From Acheta domesticus (lineage: Eukaryota > Arthropoda > Insecta > Orthoptera > Gryllidae): a DNA stretch of 64,000 nucleotides. This document shows, piece by piece, positions 37,026 to 49,090 of the stretch (position 1 is its first letter; each line of letters begins with the position of its first letter). Where the stretch lies: contig JAHLJT010009436.1 in NCBI GenBank assembly GCA_031308135.1, positions 120,374,608 to 120,438,607 on the forward strand, written 5' to 3'. The notes under the pieces were generated by a model. It was not told where the DNA came from and did not search any database. It worked only from the letters and a program-made list of their open reading frames with translations. Position numbers and translations under genes: made by a program.

Positions 37026-37366
37026 CCGCGCATTACCCTACCTATGTGCAAAATTTAAATTAATAGTGTAGGATGTGAGGACTTCGATCGATTCCAGGAG
37101 CTGCTCGCTCAATTTGATAGGACTCGGGTAATTTTCTTATGAGGATAATTGGGAGCGAAACCAAGGGAACGGCCAGAACCGACCGTCATGGCGTCGCGAT
37201 GACCGGAATCGGGGAACGCTGCAAATGAGCGACGCCCACCACCGGATTCTAATGAGAATCGAGGCGGGAACGCTGGGGACAGAAACGGTCAGCATGATTC
37301 CACTAGGCAGAGCCCGTTAAATTAGAACCGTTCGAGCCAGTAAGGTACCGGGGTCCCGAACGAGTT

Positions 37367-38491
37367 GTGTCAGAGGTACCAATTTCCAAGGTAGTGTCAG
37401 TGAACTACGCATTTCATGACTTAAATGACGATGCGAATGAACATGTGAAGGAACTCGCACGGAAGTGCCCAGTAATCGAGTTTCTCACAGGAAATTTTAA
37501 TGTACGCGCTCTAGTAGATACCGGCAGTGAGGTTAGCGCAATTTCAAAGAAATTTTACTCGCAACTAATAAGTGAACGCATTCCAGTGCCAACTTTGCCT
37601 ACGGGTAAATGCTTCGTTGTAGGAATCGGGAAGAAGAAAAGTAAGCCGATTTTCATGCAGGCCTTAATCTCACTAAATTTTCGGGAAGTTTCATTCGACG
37701 TGCCATGTTTAGTCATAGAAGACTTGAATTATGATGTTATTCTAGGGGTAGATTTCTTGCGGGAAAATAACGGGATAGTGGATTTTTCCAGGAATATTGT
37801 GAGTTTCGGTGAGGGTAGGGAAATTGAGATACAAGATGACGAGGACAGACCGGACATTAGCATTTCATGTGGGTTTGGGGATTCGGGGGATGACGTGAGT
37901 GGAGTCATTAACAAGTGCTTGCTAGGAAATGATTCACTAAATGACCACGAGCGCCATCAGCTGCAGCAATTGCTCTGCAAATACGGCAACGTTTTCGATC
38001 GTCCCGTGCATCCAATAAAAGACTTTTGCTTTCGGATCCAGGTCACCGATGACTCACCCTTTAAAGTGAAAAATTACCCTATTCCGCAGTCCATTAGGGG
38101 GGAAGTCGATGAAACGATCAAAAACATGATTAGTGAAGGCATTATTGAGAGGTCAGTCACGGCCTACTTAAACCCGATTGTTGTTGTCAAGAAGAAAGAC
38201 GGGAAAGTTAGAATTTGTTTAGATGCACGACGAATCAACGAAGTTACAGTCCCAGAAAACGAGGCACCTCAAAACATAGACGAAATTCTTTGGAAATTCA
38301 ACGAAACTAAAAAATTTTCGGCCTTAGATTTTTCGAGTTCTTATTGGCAGATTTCCATCCACCCCGACGATAGGAAGTTCACGGGATTCTTATACAACGG
38401 CTTAACCTACGTCTGGAAACGTATGCCTCCTGCGGGACGAAAACGGCCTTCCAGCCGGAAAATTCAATTTTTTCAACCTCCGTCCGTTTAA
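37367..38491 (+). pseudogene. Truncated pol: protease and N-terminal half of reverse transcriptase
   Basis: A 374-codon frame. Residues 51-59 hold the aspartic protease motif DTGSEVSAI and 125-130 the ILGVDF motif, as in Ty3/gypsy proteases. From about 235 the RT fingers and palm begin, with KKKDGKVRICLDARRIN near 275-291 and motif A FSALDFSSSYWQI at 317-329 (catalytic Asp 321). Beyond WKRMP (about 350) the frame shifts and stops. The YxDD-box motif, thumb, RNase H and nearly all integrase are missing. Normally pol makes the enzymes for reverse transcription and integration; this copy cannot. The open frame's Met is not necessarily the natural start, since pol is usually made by frameshift from gag. 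Confidence 0.85.
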
Positions 38492-38494
38492 AGA

Positions 38495-38553
38495 GTAGAA
38501 GTCACTGACAACCTCTGCACACGATTCGGAGTACCTTGGGCTCGCGGTACAGT
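38495..38553 (+). pseudogene. Integrase remnant after the pol deletion
   Basis: A short stretch reads LCTRFGVPWARGT, resembling the TRFGVP segment in the retroviral-type integrase core. It sits directly after the broken RT, implying that a deletion joined mid-RT to mid-integrase. Only about 20 codons support this. Confidence 0.5.
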
Positions 38554-38752
38554 TCATGTTCTTCTTTGTTAAATTTTGTAGGGTTAATTAGAATTAAGAT
38601 CTAGTAGTAGTTGCAATTTTCTTAGTTACTGTAGAATGATTTTAATGTTAGGCATCGCCATGTTATTTTTTTTGAAATTTCATCACGACGAGAAAAAAAA
38701 TTCTCATTTCCAAATCTCAATTTTTCAAAGCCCCAATTTTTTTTCTCTATTC
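38554..38752 (+). other. 3' untranslated part of the LTR element
   Basis: AT-rich with several T-runs; no env-like frame. Confidence 0.5.
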
Positions 38753-38763
38753 GGAGGGGAGGG
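38753..38763 (+). other. Polypurine tract
   Basis: ggaggggaggg just before ccaa and the right LTR; the usual primer for plus-strand DNA synthesis. Confidence 0.8.
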
Positions 38764-38767
38764 CCAA

Positions 38768-40312
38768 TGTAGCGGTACGCTATTTTTAATATTTTTTAAA
38801 TTTCACAAATAACTGTCGATGCGAGGCGTCACTCCCGCCGCCGCCAGCCGGGTCGGCGCGCCCCCTCCGCTAATGGAAGGGATGACAGCACGCGCTCCTC
38901 TAAAGTTTATGGCCATCGTCCGCGAGTCGACCCTCATCCCGTCACGCACCCGGGCGCCGAAGAAGAGATTAGAGACGTGTGCTGATCCCGCCGTTCCGGG
39001 TATCATGCGCACTAAGTACCCAGGCCGTCCTTCGCAGTTTTCTCCAGGGGTCCCAACGGACATTCCGCGTACCCTTTACTGACCTACTTCCGAAGTCAGA
39101 CGGAGAGCGTTTTCCAGACAGAGATAGGGCTACGGAAAATTCCTAGAATCACCGGACCTGATTGGCCGAGGACAAAATTACGGCGTAGTAGCACTTAGCC
39201 AATCAGGGGCAAAATTCCGTGGGGTGGGAGCGATTTTGGGGCACTTTTGAATTTTCGGGGTGGCGGAACGAGGAGACCTCCACGCTAGCGGCGTAGGGGA
39301 GAGGATCACTTCTTCTTGTTCGATTGAGCTGGGGGGGGGCGAGCGCCGCGGAGCGAGTAACAGCTCCGGCGCCGCGTTCGAGGGCTACGTGTACTCGACT
39401 TGTTTTGGGTGGCGAGCGCCGCGGAGTAAGCGATAGCTCCGGCGCCGCGTTCGAGGGAGAATTATTATTTTGGGATTTAGTTCGTGGACACTGAGCTCTG
39501 CCGTGGGCAGTGACCGGTGACTAGTTTTCTCCGAGATTCGTGATCGTGATAACTCCAGAGAACTTTCCGTGAGAACTACTAATTTGTGTGAACGGAATTC
39601 GCGATCATTCACGATCCGGGCCAGCTGACCGTCGCCGCCGCCGCCGTCACCGCCGCAGCCGCTGTCGCCGCCGCCGCTCCTTTGGTAGCTACTGTGGAAG
39701 GACGTTTCTCGGCCTAGCAGGGCCATCTCAGCCGCCGACCCAGACGGAGAGAAGCCGCGACCCCCGCCGCCGACGCCGAGGGCCGCCTACACGCCGCCCC
39801 ATTCAGGCATAAACTTCGGTCAACGACCGCCAAAGAACTATTGTGCATTGCTGTGCCGCGCTTAGGCACTTGTTTCCTCATTATTGTCAGCCAGAAGGCG
39901 AATGGCCTAGAGTTTGTTGGGGCCTGTAAAGGAATTTAATTGTAATTCTCGTTCTTTCTCTTTTTTTTTTTTAGATTTAAGTTTTATCTCATTTTTTTTT
40001 CGTTTCTAACTGAGCTCATCAGGTAGGGCCTTTCTTAACTCTTTGAATCACTGTAACTTCCCCGGCCTATTATTAGGCGGGAATAAACCTTTTTATTTGC
40101 TTTACCAACCACTGAATTGTTTCTGTAGTTAGCAAACGCCTTACGACTCCTTCCATCCGAGTTAGATTCTAAGCAGGTGACAAAGTTGGCCGACTGAGCT
40201 AGGCCCGGGCCGCCCTCGTTGACTTCGGCGCACACCCACGCCGCCGGAGCTCGACGCTGTGGTTGACAATCGACGCCACCGTGTGGCTCGATAACGAACC
40301 TTGGGTGTGACA
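38768..40312 (+). repeat. Right LTR
   Basis: 1545 bp. Matches the left LTR throughout by eye, except a G-run (9 against 8) and two T-runs (12 against 11, and 9 against 10), all typical sequencing-error positions. Confidence 0.95.
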
Positions 40313-40316
40313 GTAG
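40313..40316 (+). other. Right target-site duplication (gtag)
   Basis: Second copy of the target; followed by agtttgattctgggtc exactly as at the empty site. Confidence 0.95.
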
Positions 40317-42033
40317 AGTTTGATTCTGGGTCTTCTTTTCTACCACAGTCTAGTTTTCTCGCAAACCACACTTATTGTGTGTGTATTTTCGTCGATATTA
40401 ACACGTCTTCTAAACGTCTCTCCACTACTTTGTCAGTTCTGTAAATATAACTATTTCGCTAAATATCATTGATAAGAGTATCTCAATGATATTTTTTCAG
40501 CACAGAATCGCGCAATCCAGGTTTGTTTTCCAACTTTCTGGGCCACTTTGTCTCTTGGGAAAGGATGACTGCCTGAAAAATTACTGGTACTCAAATTGCT
40601 GTAATGTGATTCTCATTTCCATGATTACGTTACTTTTGTATACAGATGAATAAACTACTCCTATAAAGAACCATTTGTACCAACGCACTTTAAAAAAGAT
40701 GAAAAAGATATAAAGGATGTGAGCAATGATCATGAATGCACTCACTTGAAACGCAAAGAAATGAACAAATGCAACAAATTGCAATCGTTTCGAACCACGT
40801 CAAATAATTATAATAATTTTATGGATTTTTTATACTTGACCGTTCACGTTTTGTAGTTCATAATGCAGGAGCTCTTCTTTTTCATATGAATTATATGTTC
40901 AGATTTACTTCGATGAGCAAATAATATTGTATTTTGCTAAATTATTTTGTGTATTCACAATACAAATTCGCCTACATTAGATTTGTCTTGTTAAGTTTTT
41001 AATATGATAAAAAAGTTATTTAAAAAATAAGAGCTTTTCATGTGGCTTGAAAATATATTACTATGCGTATATACCAAGAACGAAAAATAAGTGTATTTGC
41101 GAAAAAAAGACCATTTTATTCGAGGCGGAGCAGAGCCGCGGGTGGTAAAAATGTATGTCTGAATTTCTTTTCACCGGAAGTAAACACAAATATTTGTGTA
41201 AGCTCACTTCCAAACAATGGATTACAAGTTTCAAACATTAATGGTTTCAGAAATTATCTTGAGAAAATAATTATCATAACTGATAATTGGGTTGCCGATT
41301 ATTGTAACTCCGGTAGTGTTGTAACGATGAAGCAGTTGAATTCTAGCAAACCTTGCTTTAATACAAAACGTTCTACTCCCAAAGAAGCTTATTCATTTAA
41401 CATCGAAGAGCATGGAAAACAACCATGTTTAACAATGCAAAGAAATACGTGTTTAACCTGAATATTTCAAAATAAAGTTCATTGAAATAAATTTACCTTC
41501 GAACTCGAAATTAGAGGTTGAAATGGATTAAAAAGCAGTATTTTCCCCTGCTGGCATATGACTTTTTAAAAGTTGGTGCTAGCGTGTTTACCAGCCGAAA
41601 AAAATCGATTTTACGAACAATAAACAACTCGTAAAATGGTTCGTTAAGAGGAGAGTGTACAAAAAAATCTTGTAATGGTGGCACATAATACATTTCAATC
41701 ATGTTTTCTGGAATGGGCTAAAGTCTATGAAATTTAAAACAAACATTGAAATCAACCAAACTAATATGGAAGTTATAATTAAAGACTGTGTGTTTAAACT
41801 GTATACACATTGTTTGTGAAAGCTTTTCACATTTATTAGGTTTTTCGGTAGTTACATGCTAAAATAATGTTTTCCCCTGCCCAATGTTTCCCCCGTTTTC
41901 TACTGTACACAAAAACTTTGATTATTCGCTAGTAAAATATAACTTTTTGTGCAATACTTATTCCTGATGTGAAAATAACCCATTGGCGCTTAACGAATCC
42001 CATTTAATGCTTCCATTTAATTACCGAGCGTCT
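40317..42033. other. AT-rich stretch, copy-B counterpart of 19084-20780
   Basis: No gene recognised. Around 41876-41898 it carries about 20 extra bases (cctgcccaatgtttcccccg-like) absent from copy A. Confidence 0.4.
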
Positions 42034-43140
42034 CGCTAAGCGTTTCTCCTAGACTCCAACTTCATTATCCGGCGCGCCGATTGTCTGTACAGAGGCAGCG
42101 GCAGCGGCCGTCGGAAAGCAGTCTCGTCCTGCGCCATTACCGCTAATAGACCAGAACAGCGGGGGTGGGCGACCGGGACCGCAGGCCCTCGGCCGCGGCA
42201 GGCGGCGCGGGGGCGGCGGTTGAGGCCGCCCGCGGGCAAGACGTAGGCGCCGGACACGGGCAAAGCGGACGGCATGGGTGCTGCAGCCAGGCCCAGATGC
42301 AGACGCCGCAGGCGAAACGGCAGGGAAGTCGTGAGAACGGAATCCGGAGAAAAGGAGTGGTAGTTATTATACCAATGATGAGATGTGAGAGAAAAGATTT
42401 GTTAGGTTAGTGAAGAGAAAGAGAAGGGGGTGATCACAACACAGGGAAGCACAATGAGCAAGTCGAAAGCAATGAAAGAAACAGAGCACACTTTGGAAGA
42501 AAAGAAGACAAGTAATCAAGTGAGAATACAATCTCATAATGATAGTACAAATAAATGTGGGTCATACTCGCGTGGAAGAGCGTAAAGGAGACATACGGAC
42601 GTTTAGAAAACAAAAATGTTGAAATTCGAACGAAATCCAACTCATACACAGTCGAACCTTGCAGCTTGAAACGAGAGGAAGTTATATGAACGCTAGGCTT
42701 GTATTAAAAGTACCACTACAAAAGATTTTCGATTACGAGGGGTAACATTCGAAAAACATGAAAGTAGGCAAATGGAGCCACTGCGCCATGTAGATCGGCG
42801 GCGGCCGCGTCCGGGAGCGACAGCGCAAGCGGGCGTCGCTGTCGGTGGGTGGGTGGTCGGCGGGTGGTCGGCGGGTGCGCCTGCGGGCGCTGTGGGTGGC
42901 GCGGGTGGGCAGCGGCCGCCGCTGGACCGCCCGCGCGTCGCGCGGCGTCAGCACCTCGCGTCAGCGCGCCGATCAATACGCGGCGGGCACCGCCTGACGC
43001 GCAAGGCTCCAGCGGCGCCGCGCCGCGCCGCGCCGCGCCACGCCGCGCCGTTCCCGCGGCGGTGCAGGCGGCGACGGGGCTGCCTTCGCCTCGGCGGCCG
43101 CACCCACCGAGTCGGCCCACGCTAAGGTTCGGTGGCAGTT
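42034..43140. other. Two CpG-rich islands (copy B)
   Basis: Islands at about 42040-42320 and 42770-43130, with purine-rich DNA between. Counterparts of 20781-21080 and 21516-21885; frames are altered by indels between copies. Confidence 0.5.
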
Positions 43141-43552
43141 TACAGAAGTTAAACAACTGACTGCGCGAGAGAACGGAGACGTACAACGCGTAGGTATGGA
43201 TAAGGTAAGGTGTTTGAAGTTCCCTGCATCAAGAGGCGACCGGGGAGAACTGCATATGTCAAATGAGACACAAGGTGAAGTTGACCAGTCAAATCTACGA
43301 CGAATGCTACTATGTCACCCTGGAGGTCGCTCTTTGTAGGGAAGGATAGAAACGGAAACGAAATCCACAAGGCGCAGTAGTATTCGTTACAATTCAATTT
43401 TCAATGCGGTGTCGGCGATTTGAAATAGGTGAGCACACGGTGATGGCGATTTAAAATAGGTGGGCAAACGGGGTTGATGATAAAGAAAGACCTAATACGA
43501 AATGGTTGAGAGGTGACAGAGCATTGACCAAAATAGAAATTTGACATCTTCA

Positions 43553-43709
43553 CCCCACTTCCATCCACTAGAACGAACATCTACGAATACCCGTTACATT
43601 CTTCTGTACAGAGGGCCTTGGAAGTGGGGATAAACCGGAAAAAATGGCTGAAAGAGGAGTCCTAACCTCCTCTAACCCTAAGCAGGATAATCCTGCAGCA
43701 CTTAAGTGC
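43553..43709. other. Hairpin cluster (copy B)
   Basis: Same four stem-loops as 22299-22455; the first stem is 43553-43562 with 43620-43629. The preceding imperfect tandem pair is also kept. Confidence 0.7.
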
Positions 43710-44995
43710 AAAGGGTGAATTAATTAATTAGAATTAAATTAGAACTTTGGTGATTATTATTAATCAAACTGTTTTTGTTGAACTATTTACGGGTTTTCCA
43801 AGCCTCAGAGCTTCTTTAAGAAATGTGTAATAAATCCTCTAATTTCCTGAAAATTAAAAAAAATTAATAAAAACTTGTGAAAATTATTGTAATTAATTAT
43901 TATGTTGATTATAATTTTTAAAATGTTATTATTGTGCATAAAATAATAGTGTTCGCTAATGATCTCAGCTGTTTCTAAAGCAATATAAATGAAATGAAAT
44001 TTTAAAAATCCTGATTGTCAGTATAAAAAAGGGAGGGAATTGAAAATATTTACAGAAATAAAATGTTTAACAACATACAGCTTTGAGGCTTTTCAAAATG
44101 TTCAGAAGGGCAACAGCCCCCTGTCGACTTTTGTGCGCGACTAAGATTTCATATATTATTCTCATAAACATGTTCGGATACATAAAATATTCGTATTAAC
44201 GATTTTCATGTACATGAACTGTATTCTGAATTATTTCGGGAATGAAAAGCATCTCTAAGGCAGCTCCCACCCTCAAGATTATATTATAGTCTTTCAGCTA
44301 CATTTTTTAACTTGAAGGAATCATTTTCAGTGTTGAGAATAAAGTACACGCGATAGCTAACACGTAAAACATTTTAAACACGGACATTTACAGCTAAAGC
44401 GGAGATTGTTTTAGGAGAGTTAAGAGTCGACTCCTCTACGAATTATTTATTTCTGTCTCGTTATTTAATAAAAAACAGCATGAAAACATGTGTTACTGTG
44501 TAAGAAAATAAAGGAGATAAATGTAGTTTATCGTGCGACGACCTGAGAACATTTCGATTAAAAGGCGAGCTGTACTACAAATAATATTGCAATAACCACT
44601 GTAACTCTATTGTAGTATGAGAAAAATATAATTTTCAATTCACTAACACTCATTTTCAGTAAACTTTCATAGAAAAGTTCAATACATTTGGAAGATTTAG
44701 ATTCACATCATTTCAAACTATATTTACTATATTTTTAATCAGATTTCTTTCCATAACCCAACGACATTTTCAGGATTTTTGGAGGCATGCCTCCAAAATA
44801 ATTCTCTACAATTTACTTCTCGTCGCAACGGTTCTCTGTGAAGGAGTACCACTAGCACAATAGCCCTTCCGTGACTTGGAACGATTTCTATCAACCAAGT
44901 TTAAGCAAAAATTTACATTCCTCTTAGGGGTTTCATCCTCGACCGCTGAAGCAGCGTTTATATGACAATGCAACACCACAAAAATAACCGTCCCT
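43710..44995. other. AT-rich stretch, nothing recognised (copy B)
   Basis: Counterpart of 22456-23735 with small indels. Confidence 0.4.
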
Positions 44996-45375
44996 AGCAT
45001 CGAAACGAACGCTCCGCTGGCAGCGGGGGCGGGGGGTGGGGGTGGAGGTGGGGGAGGCGCGCTAAGGAGGCGGCGGGCTGCCTGCGCACGCGCGCGTCGC
45101 GTGACGGACGCCGGCGCCGGCGCCGCGGGGCAGTGACGGAGCGCGGGGCGGCGCCGACGCGTCTTGCGGCCCCGGCCGCATCCGTCAACGCAGCGAGATA
45201 TGCGGCCTCGCGCGCGCAGCCTCCGCCGCCGCCGCCACCACCGTCTCCGGGCCACGATAAGGCAGCGACGGCGGACGGCCGTGATCACACAAACGGCGAC
45301 GCGGGAAGAATGGCGTCTTCCGCCGGGACGCGAGCGCGCAGCTCGCTCGCTGCGACGCCCACGAGAAATTTTTCA
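44996..45375. other. CpG-rich island (copy B)
   Basis: Counterpart of 23736-24110. Confidence 0.5.
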
Positions 45376-46764
45376 ACGATAAGATGCGTTATGTTTACAG
45401 TTTTACGCGCGTCCAAACGTTCTTGGAAACGAGAAGTGTACCGTACGTGAGCTTGCTTTACAAAGCCTCAAATTTCTCCAAGATTGACAGTTTTCAATAC
45501 AGAAAGAAGGAAATCGACAGTATCGTACCCCAATATTACGAATCTAATGGAAGGGAAAGTTAAATAATTTTCTCCTTAATACAGCGTGTACACACTCCTT
45601 AGCAGCAAAGACAATTGCTGTAAACCTTGTAAAAATATTGTTACGTGTCATTTGGAGATTGGCATTAAGAGAACTAACAATTACCATAATAAACAGTTTC
45701 TCAGCATTAGCAATCAAAGCGATGAAATAAAAATATTTGAAAAATCGAAAATAAAATATGATTTGACGCAGGATTAACTAAGGTTACGTATTTATTAAAA
45801 TAATGAGTAAATTTACTTAATGAAACATTACAAGAAGTATGTGTGAAATCGCATGTAATTAATTCCCTGGATTGATTTCCGTTAAAAATCTCCTTCAGCC
45901 AAAAACTATTCATTACTACAACAATAGCGTTTTGGATGTACTATACGCATTTTCATATGTTCGACAACACTTACGCATTTTTCGCTACAATTCATATTAT
46001 CAAATGTTGCGAGTTTTTCATCCCTTTGTTTACTTAAAACCAAAATTGGATTGGAGGGGCGAATATCAACGAATGGGAAATTTAGTGAAAATCCGTCCAC
46101 CGAGTGTTTTTCTACCGGTGTAATCCAGATCCCGGAAACACGCAAAATATCACGCAAATCACATTAAAAATATATCCAAAATAAATTAAAGAAACAAATC
46201 TAAACGATTTTGCCGTCACATTACGCATAGTGAAGGTACGCACGCTACTAAAGGTACAAATACCAGCATTTTGAAACGCAAGACAAATATTAATAGCATT
46301 ATTCATTTTAATGCTGTAATAATTAGTTAAAATATGAGTAGTTCACAAAGTGACATCACCCTGGGGTGCTAGAAAGTTTCCATAACCAAATTAACCACTC
46401 GGAAAAGTCCCACAATATTTATTCCAATCGCACACAATGAAATTATCTATTTATTACACTGCTATCAAGCTATAAACGTTAAGCCCCGAAACATTTTTGC
46501 AATAATTCGAAAGACAAGAAATTACTAACTGTGAAAATGAGTCCGAATATCACCCAAATCTTGATGTATCTATTTTTTTTCTCCTTAAGAAATCCTATTT
46601 ATATCTGAAATATCGGTTCGTTTAAACAATGAGGGAATTTTCTCAAAAAATAATTCGGAAAATAAAGTAAATAAACGCTCGTTTTTATGAATGACGCTAC
46701 GCGAGACTATCGTCACAAGATATGTCATATAACTAATTGTTATCGTGAGCATAAATTAACGAGT
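45376..46764. other. AT-rich stretch to the end of copy B
   Basis: Counterpart of 24111-25500; continues without a break into unique sequence at 46765. Confidence 0.5.
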
Positions 46765-48480
46765 ACTTATTTGAAGTGCAACATTTCTCCGTAACCTTTT
46801 TCATGTAAGTCCCCACACTGCTTCATTCACTGCGCACAGATTTTCTAGAGAACACAATTAGTTTCTTAATTTATAAATACTACAAAAAAATTTGGGGAAG
46901 TATATTTAAATGTGACAAGCATGACTAGGGCATGAACGACTATTGAAGGAAATACGTTTACAAACGTACGTGTCAACTGCACGAACGAACTTCAGTAGAA
47001 TCATCGTAGCAAGTGATGTTGATGGATGCTCCTGCGGCATTGACACATCGCTTGCGGTGGTTGTTCTTCGACGACCTCAAGAAAGAGTAGGGGGCGAGTC
47101 GCTCGGGCAGGCTTTGCTGCGTAACATAACATCGTTTCACCCCTAAAAATTACCGCCATCTTTAAGCGATCTTGAGACTGGGGCGATTTTTTTTTCTTGC
47201 ACGAAGACCGTCGCTGATGTAGGCGAACAAAGGATGTGTCTGTCATTTTCCTCGAAGCTCCCATAAAGAGGCAAGCAAGCGCCTGCGGCGGCTCTGAGCA
47301 ATGAGTGGCGACGCGGAGCGACCCGGGGCGAAGAGGGAGAGAGGCTTAATGATGGCTCCATCCGCCAGTCTCCGCGTCCGTACGTTCATCATGCGGACAC
47401 CTCGCCCTGGGTCTTCTAACCTAGTCTTAAAGAGTTACACAGCTTTCGTTGCTCGCAACGTCTCTCAAGATTTGAATTGACATGTAACCTAAGATAACAC
47501 ATTGTACAAATTTCCTCCGTTTAAACAAATTAAGAAAATATTCATTAGTTTTTCACCATCACTACAAAGAAAACATGTTAAAAGTAGTTGTTTTCTGATG
47601 CTGAAATACTGCTCCTTTATATAAAACTGCTCCATTAATGCAATTAAGAGAGTCAGCGAGAGATCAGCCATAATATGGAATTATTTCAGTAGACCTTAGG
47701 ATAATATTCACTCAAAATTCTCATATTCAGAATTAATGATTTCCTCTTTCTTGTTATTTTGCACCTAACAATTTTCTTATTCTCCGTTATTTAAATGCTT
47801 TTGAACATTAAATTAGCTATATATCTAAAATGAGTAAGTGGCTTATGATTCTCTCTCAATGATCCTTTCACTTATCAAGGGGGAAAATTGTTCACGGAAT
47901 TATTCCGTGAAATCAATTAGTTAAGTGTACTTCATTACACATCAAATATGAAAATAATCGATAATATATTTGTCAGATCGTAAGTGTAGTCGACTACTTA
48001 AAGCAATAAGAAATTACGAATATACAACGTTCCGAAAAATCAAATGATTAGTTAACGCAGAGGGAGAAAAGAGGAAAATGAAACATAAAATTTTTAAAAA
48101 AGGTACGTAGACAACCCTTAAGCATGCAGAATATCTACAATTTAAATTACAATATATGCATCACGTTACTATTTTATGGATACAAAATTATCTAATATGT
48201 TAAAAAAATAGCTGCACACTCTGCCTTTCATAGTTGTACAAGTAAATTTTGGTTGGTATCAGCGCACTCTGTCGGGGTGGCTGCTGTACTATTGCAAGTC
48301 GGAGGCCTTGAGCCCTTCTCTGTGTGCATGTGGCGGGCACGTAATTTCTGCCTCCATTGCCCTTAGGACGCCTGCCCTTAGGTGCGGCTGCATCTCTCCA
48401 GTCTCACTCTCACTCTTTGTACGGTCGTTGGCGAGGCGCGATGTGCGCTACGAGATGCAATAGCCAGCCATGGATGTAAT
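46765..48480. other. Single-copy AT-rich DNA
   Basis: A moderately GC-rich part at 46980-47400 and another at 48260-48480 have short frames without recognisable domains. A small hairpin (ttcacggaa / ttccgtgaa, 47891-47911) is present. No gene assigned. Confidence 0.4.
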
Positions 48481-48765
48481 GTTGACCTACGGACCAGGGA
48501 TGTAATATGCATTTTATCTTAAGTTATATCCTTGTATAAAAGGATGATTTCACACATGTTTTATGATGAAGTGGTCTACGGTGGTCTGATGGAGCTATCG
48601 GGCGCATTTAATCGTACAACGTGGGGATTGGTTTTCCGTGCATGGCCGAGCCACAACACATGGGTGGCTCTTGCAACGTTTGTATCAGGAATGGTGGAAA
48701 ACCATGCCGTTGAAGGCAAAATTTAGTTTATTTGTAGAGTTGTTTATGTTTTGAGTTAATGTTTT
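48481..48765 (+). other. Stretch with a TATA-like motif, unassigned
   Basis: TATAAAAGG at about 48535-48543 matches a TATA box. It is followed by a 64-codon frame with no recognisable domain. A promoter or a solo LTR is possible, but no borders, repeats or conserved product were found. Confidence 0.25.
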
Positions 48766-49090
48766 TTTGTATAATTTAATCATGCAACAGCTTTCTTTGT
48801 GTAATGTAGTTTTAAGAAAATTATCATCCTGCCAATCTACGGGGTCAGTGTTTATTGCTCGTAGAGGGAAATTTGCTTATTCAATTCTCAATTTATTCTA
48901 TTTTTGTAGAATTAATTATTTGTTGTTTTAATGAAAATCTTCCGTGTAATGCAATGTATTATGCAACATTTTATACATTAATGTAACTTTAAGAATATTC
49001 TTCCAGCCACGCCACGTGGGTTTGTGTTTATTAGTCATCTTCAAAGGTTTGTAAGCTAAATTCTTTCATTCTCAATTTAATGACATTAAA
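48766..49090 (+). repeat. Diverged tandem duplication, about 180 bp per unit
   Basis: Segments near 48780-48900 and 48960-49085 share the order atgcaaca, ttaagaa, gtgtttatt, then attctcaattta, with many differences. This is an old local duplication or two fragments of one repeat family. Confidence 0.5.

Larger units (their letters stand above)
34157..40312 (+). mobile_element. Non-autonomous Ty3/gypsy-type LTR retrotransposon
   Basis: A 6156-bp insertion with 1544- and 1545-bp LTRs that start TGTAGC and end TGTGACA, a 4-bp target duplication, a primer-binding-like site, gag and partial pol remnants in plus orientation, and a polypurine tract. The order protease then RT, together with the protease and RT motifs, places it in Ty3/gypsy. 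By eye the LTRs differ only in three homopolymer lengths, so insertion was very recent. Yet gag carries frame breaks and pol is deleted from RT to a scrap of integrase. It was probably copied and integrated by proteins from an intact relative. No env-like ORF is present in the internal region. It is absent from copy A, hence apparently a segregating insertion. Confidence 0.93.
26501..46764 (+). repeat. Copy B of the duplicated block, carrying the LTR insertion
   Basis: Allele-like second copy of 11305-25500. Subtracting the element plus its extra 4-bp target duplication leaves about 14.1 kb against 14.2 kb in copy A; most of the difference is the 114-bp duplication in A. Differences elsewhere are mainly single-base homopolymer indels with rare substitutions (for example tatcgatcgatg near 30861 versus tatcgatggatg in A). 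Confidence 0.93.

Noticed and set aside
11305..46764. True recent tandem segmental duplication
   Set aside because: Cannot be excluded without reads, but both breakpoints coincide with the placeholder gap, which favours unmerged contig ends.
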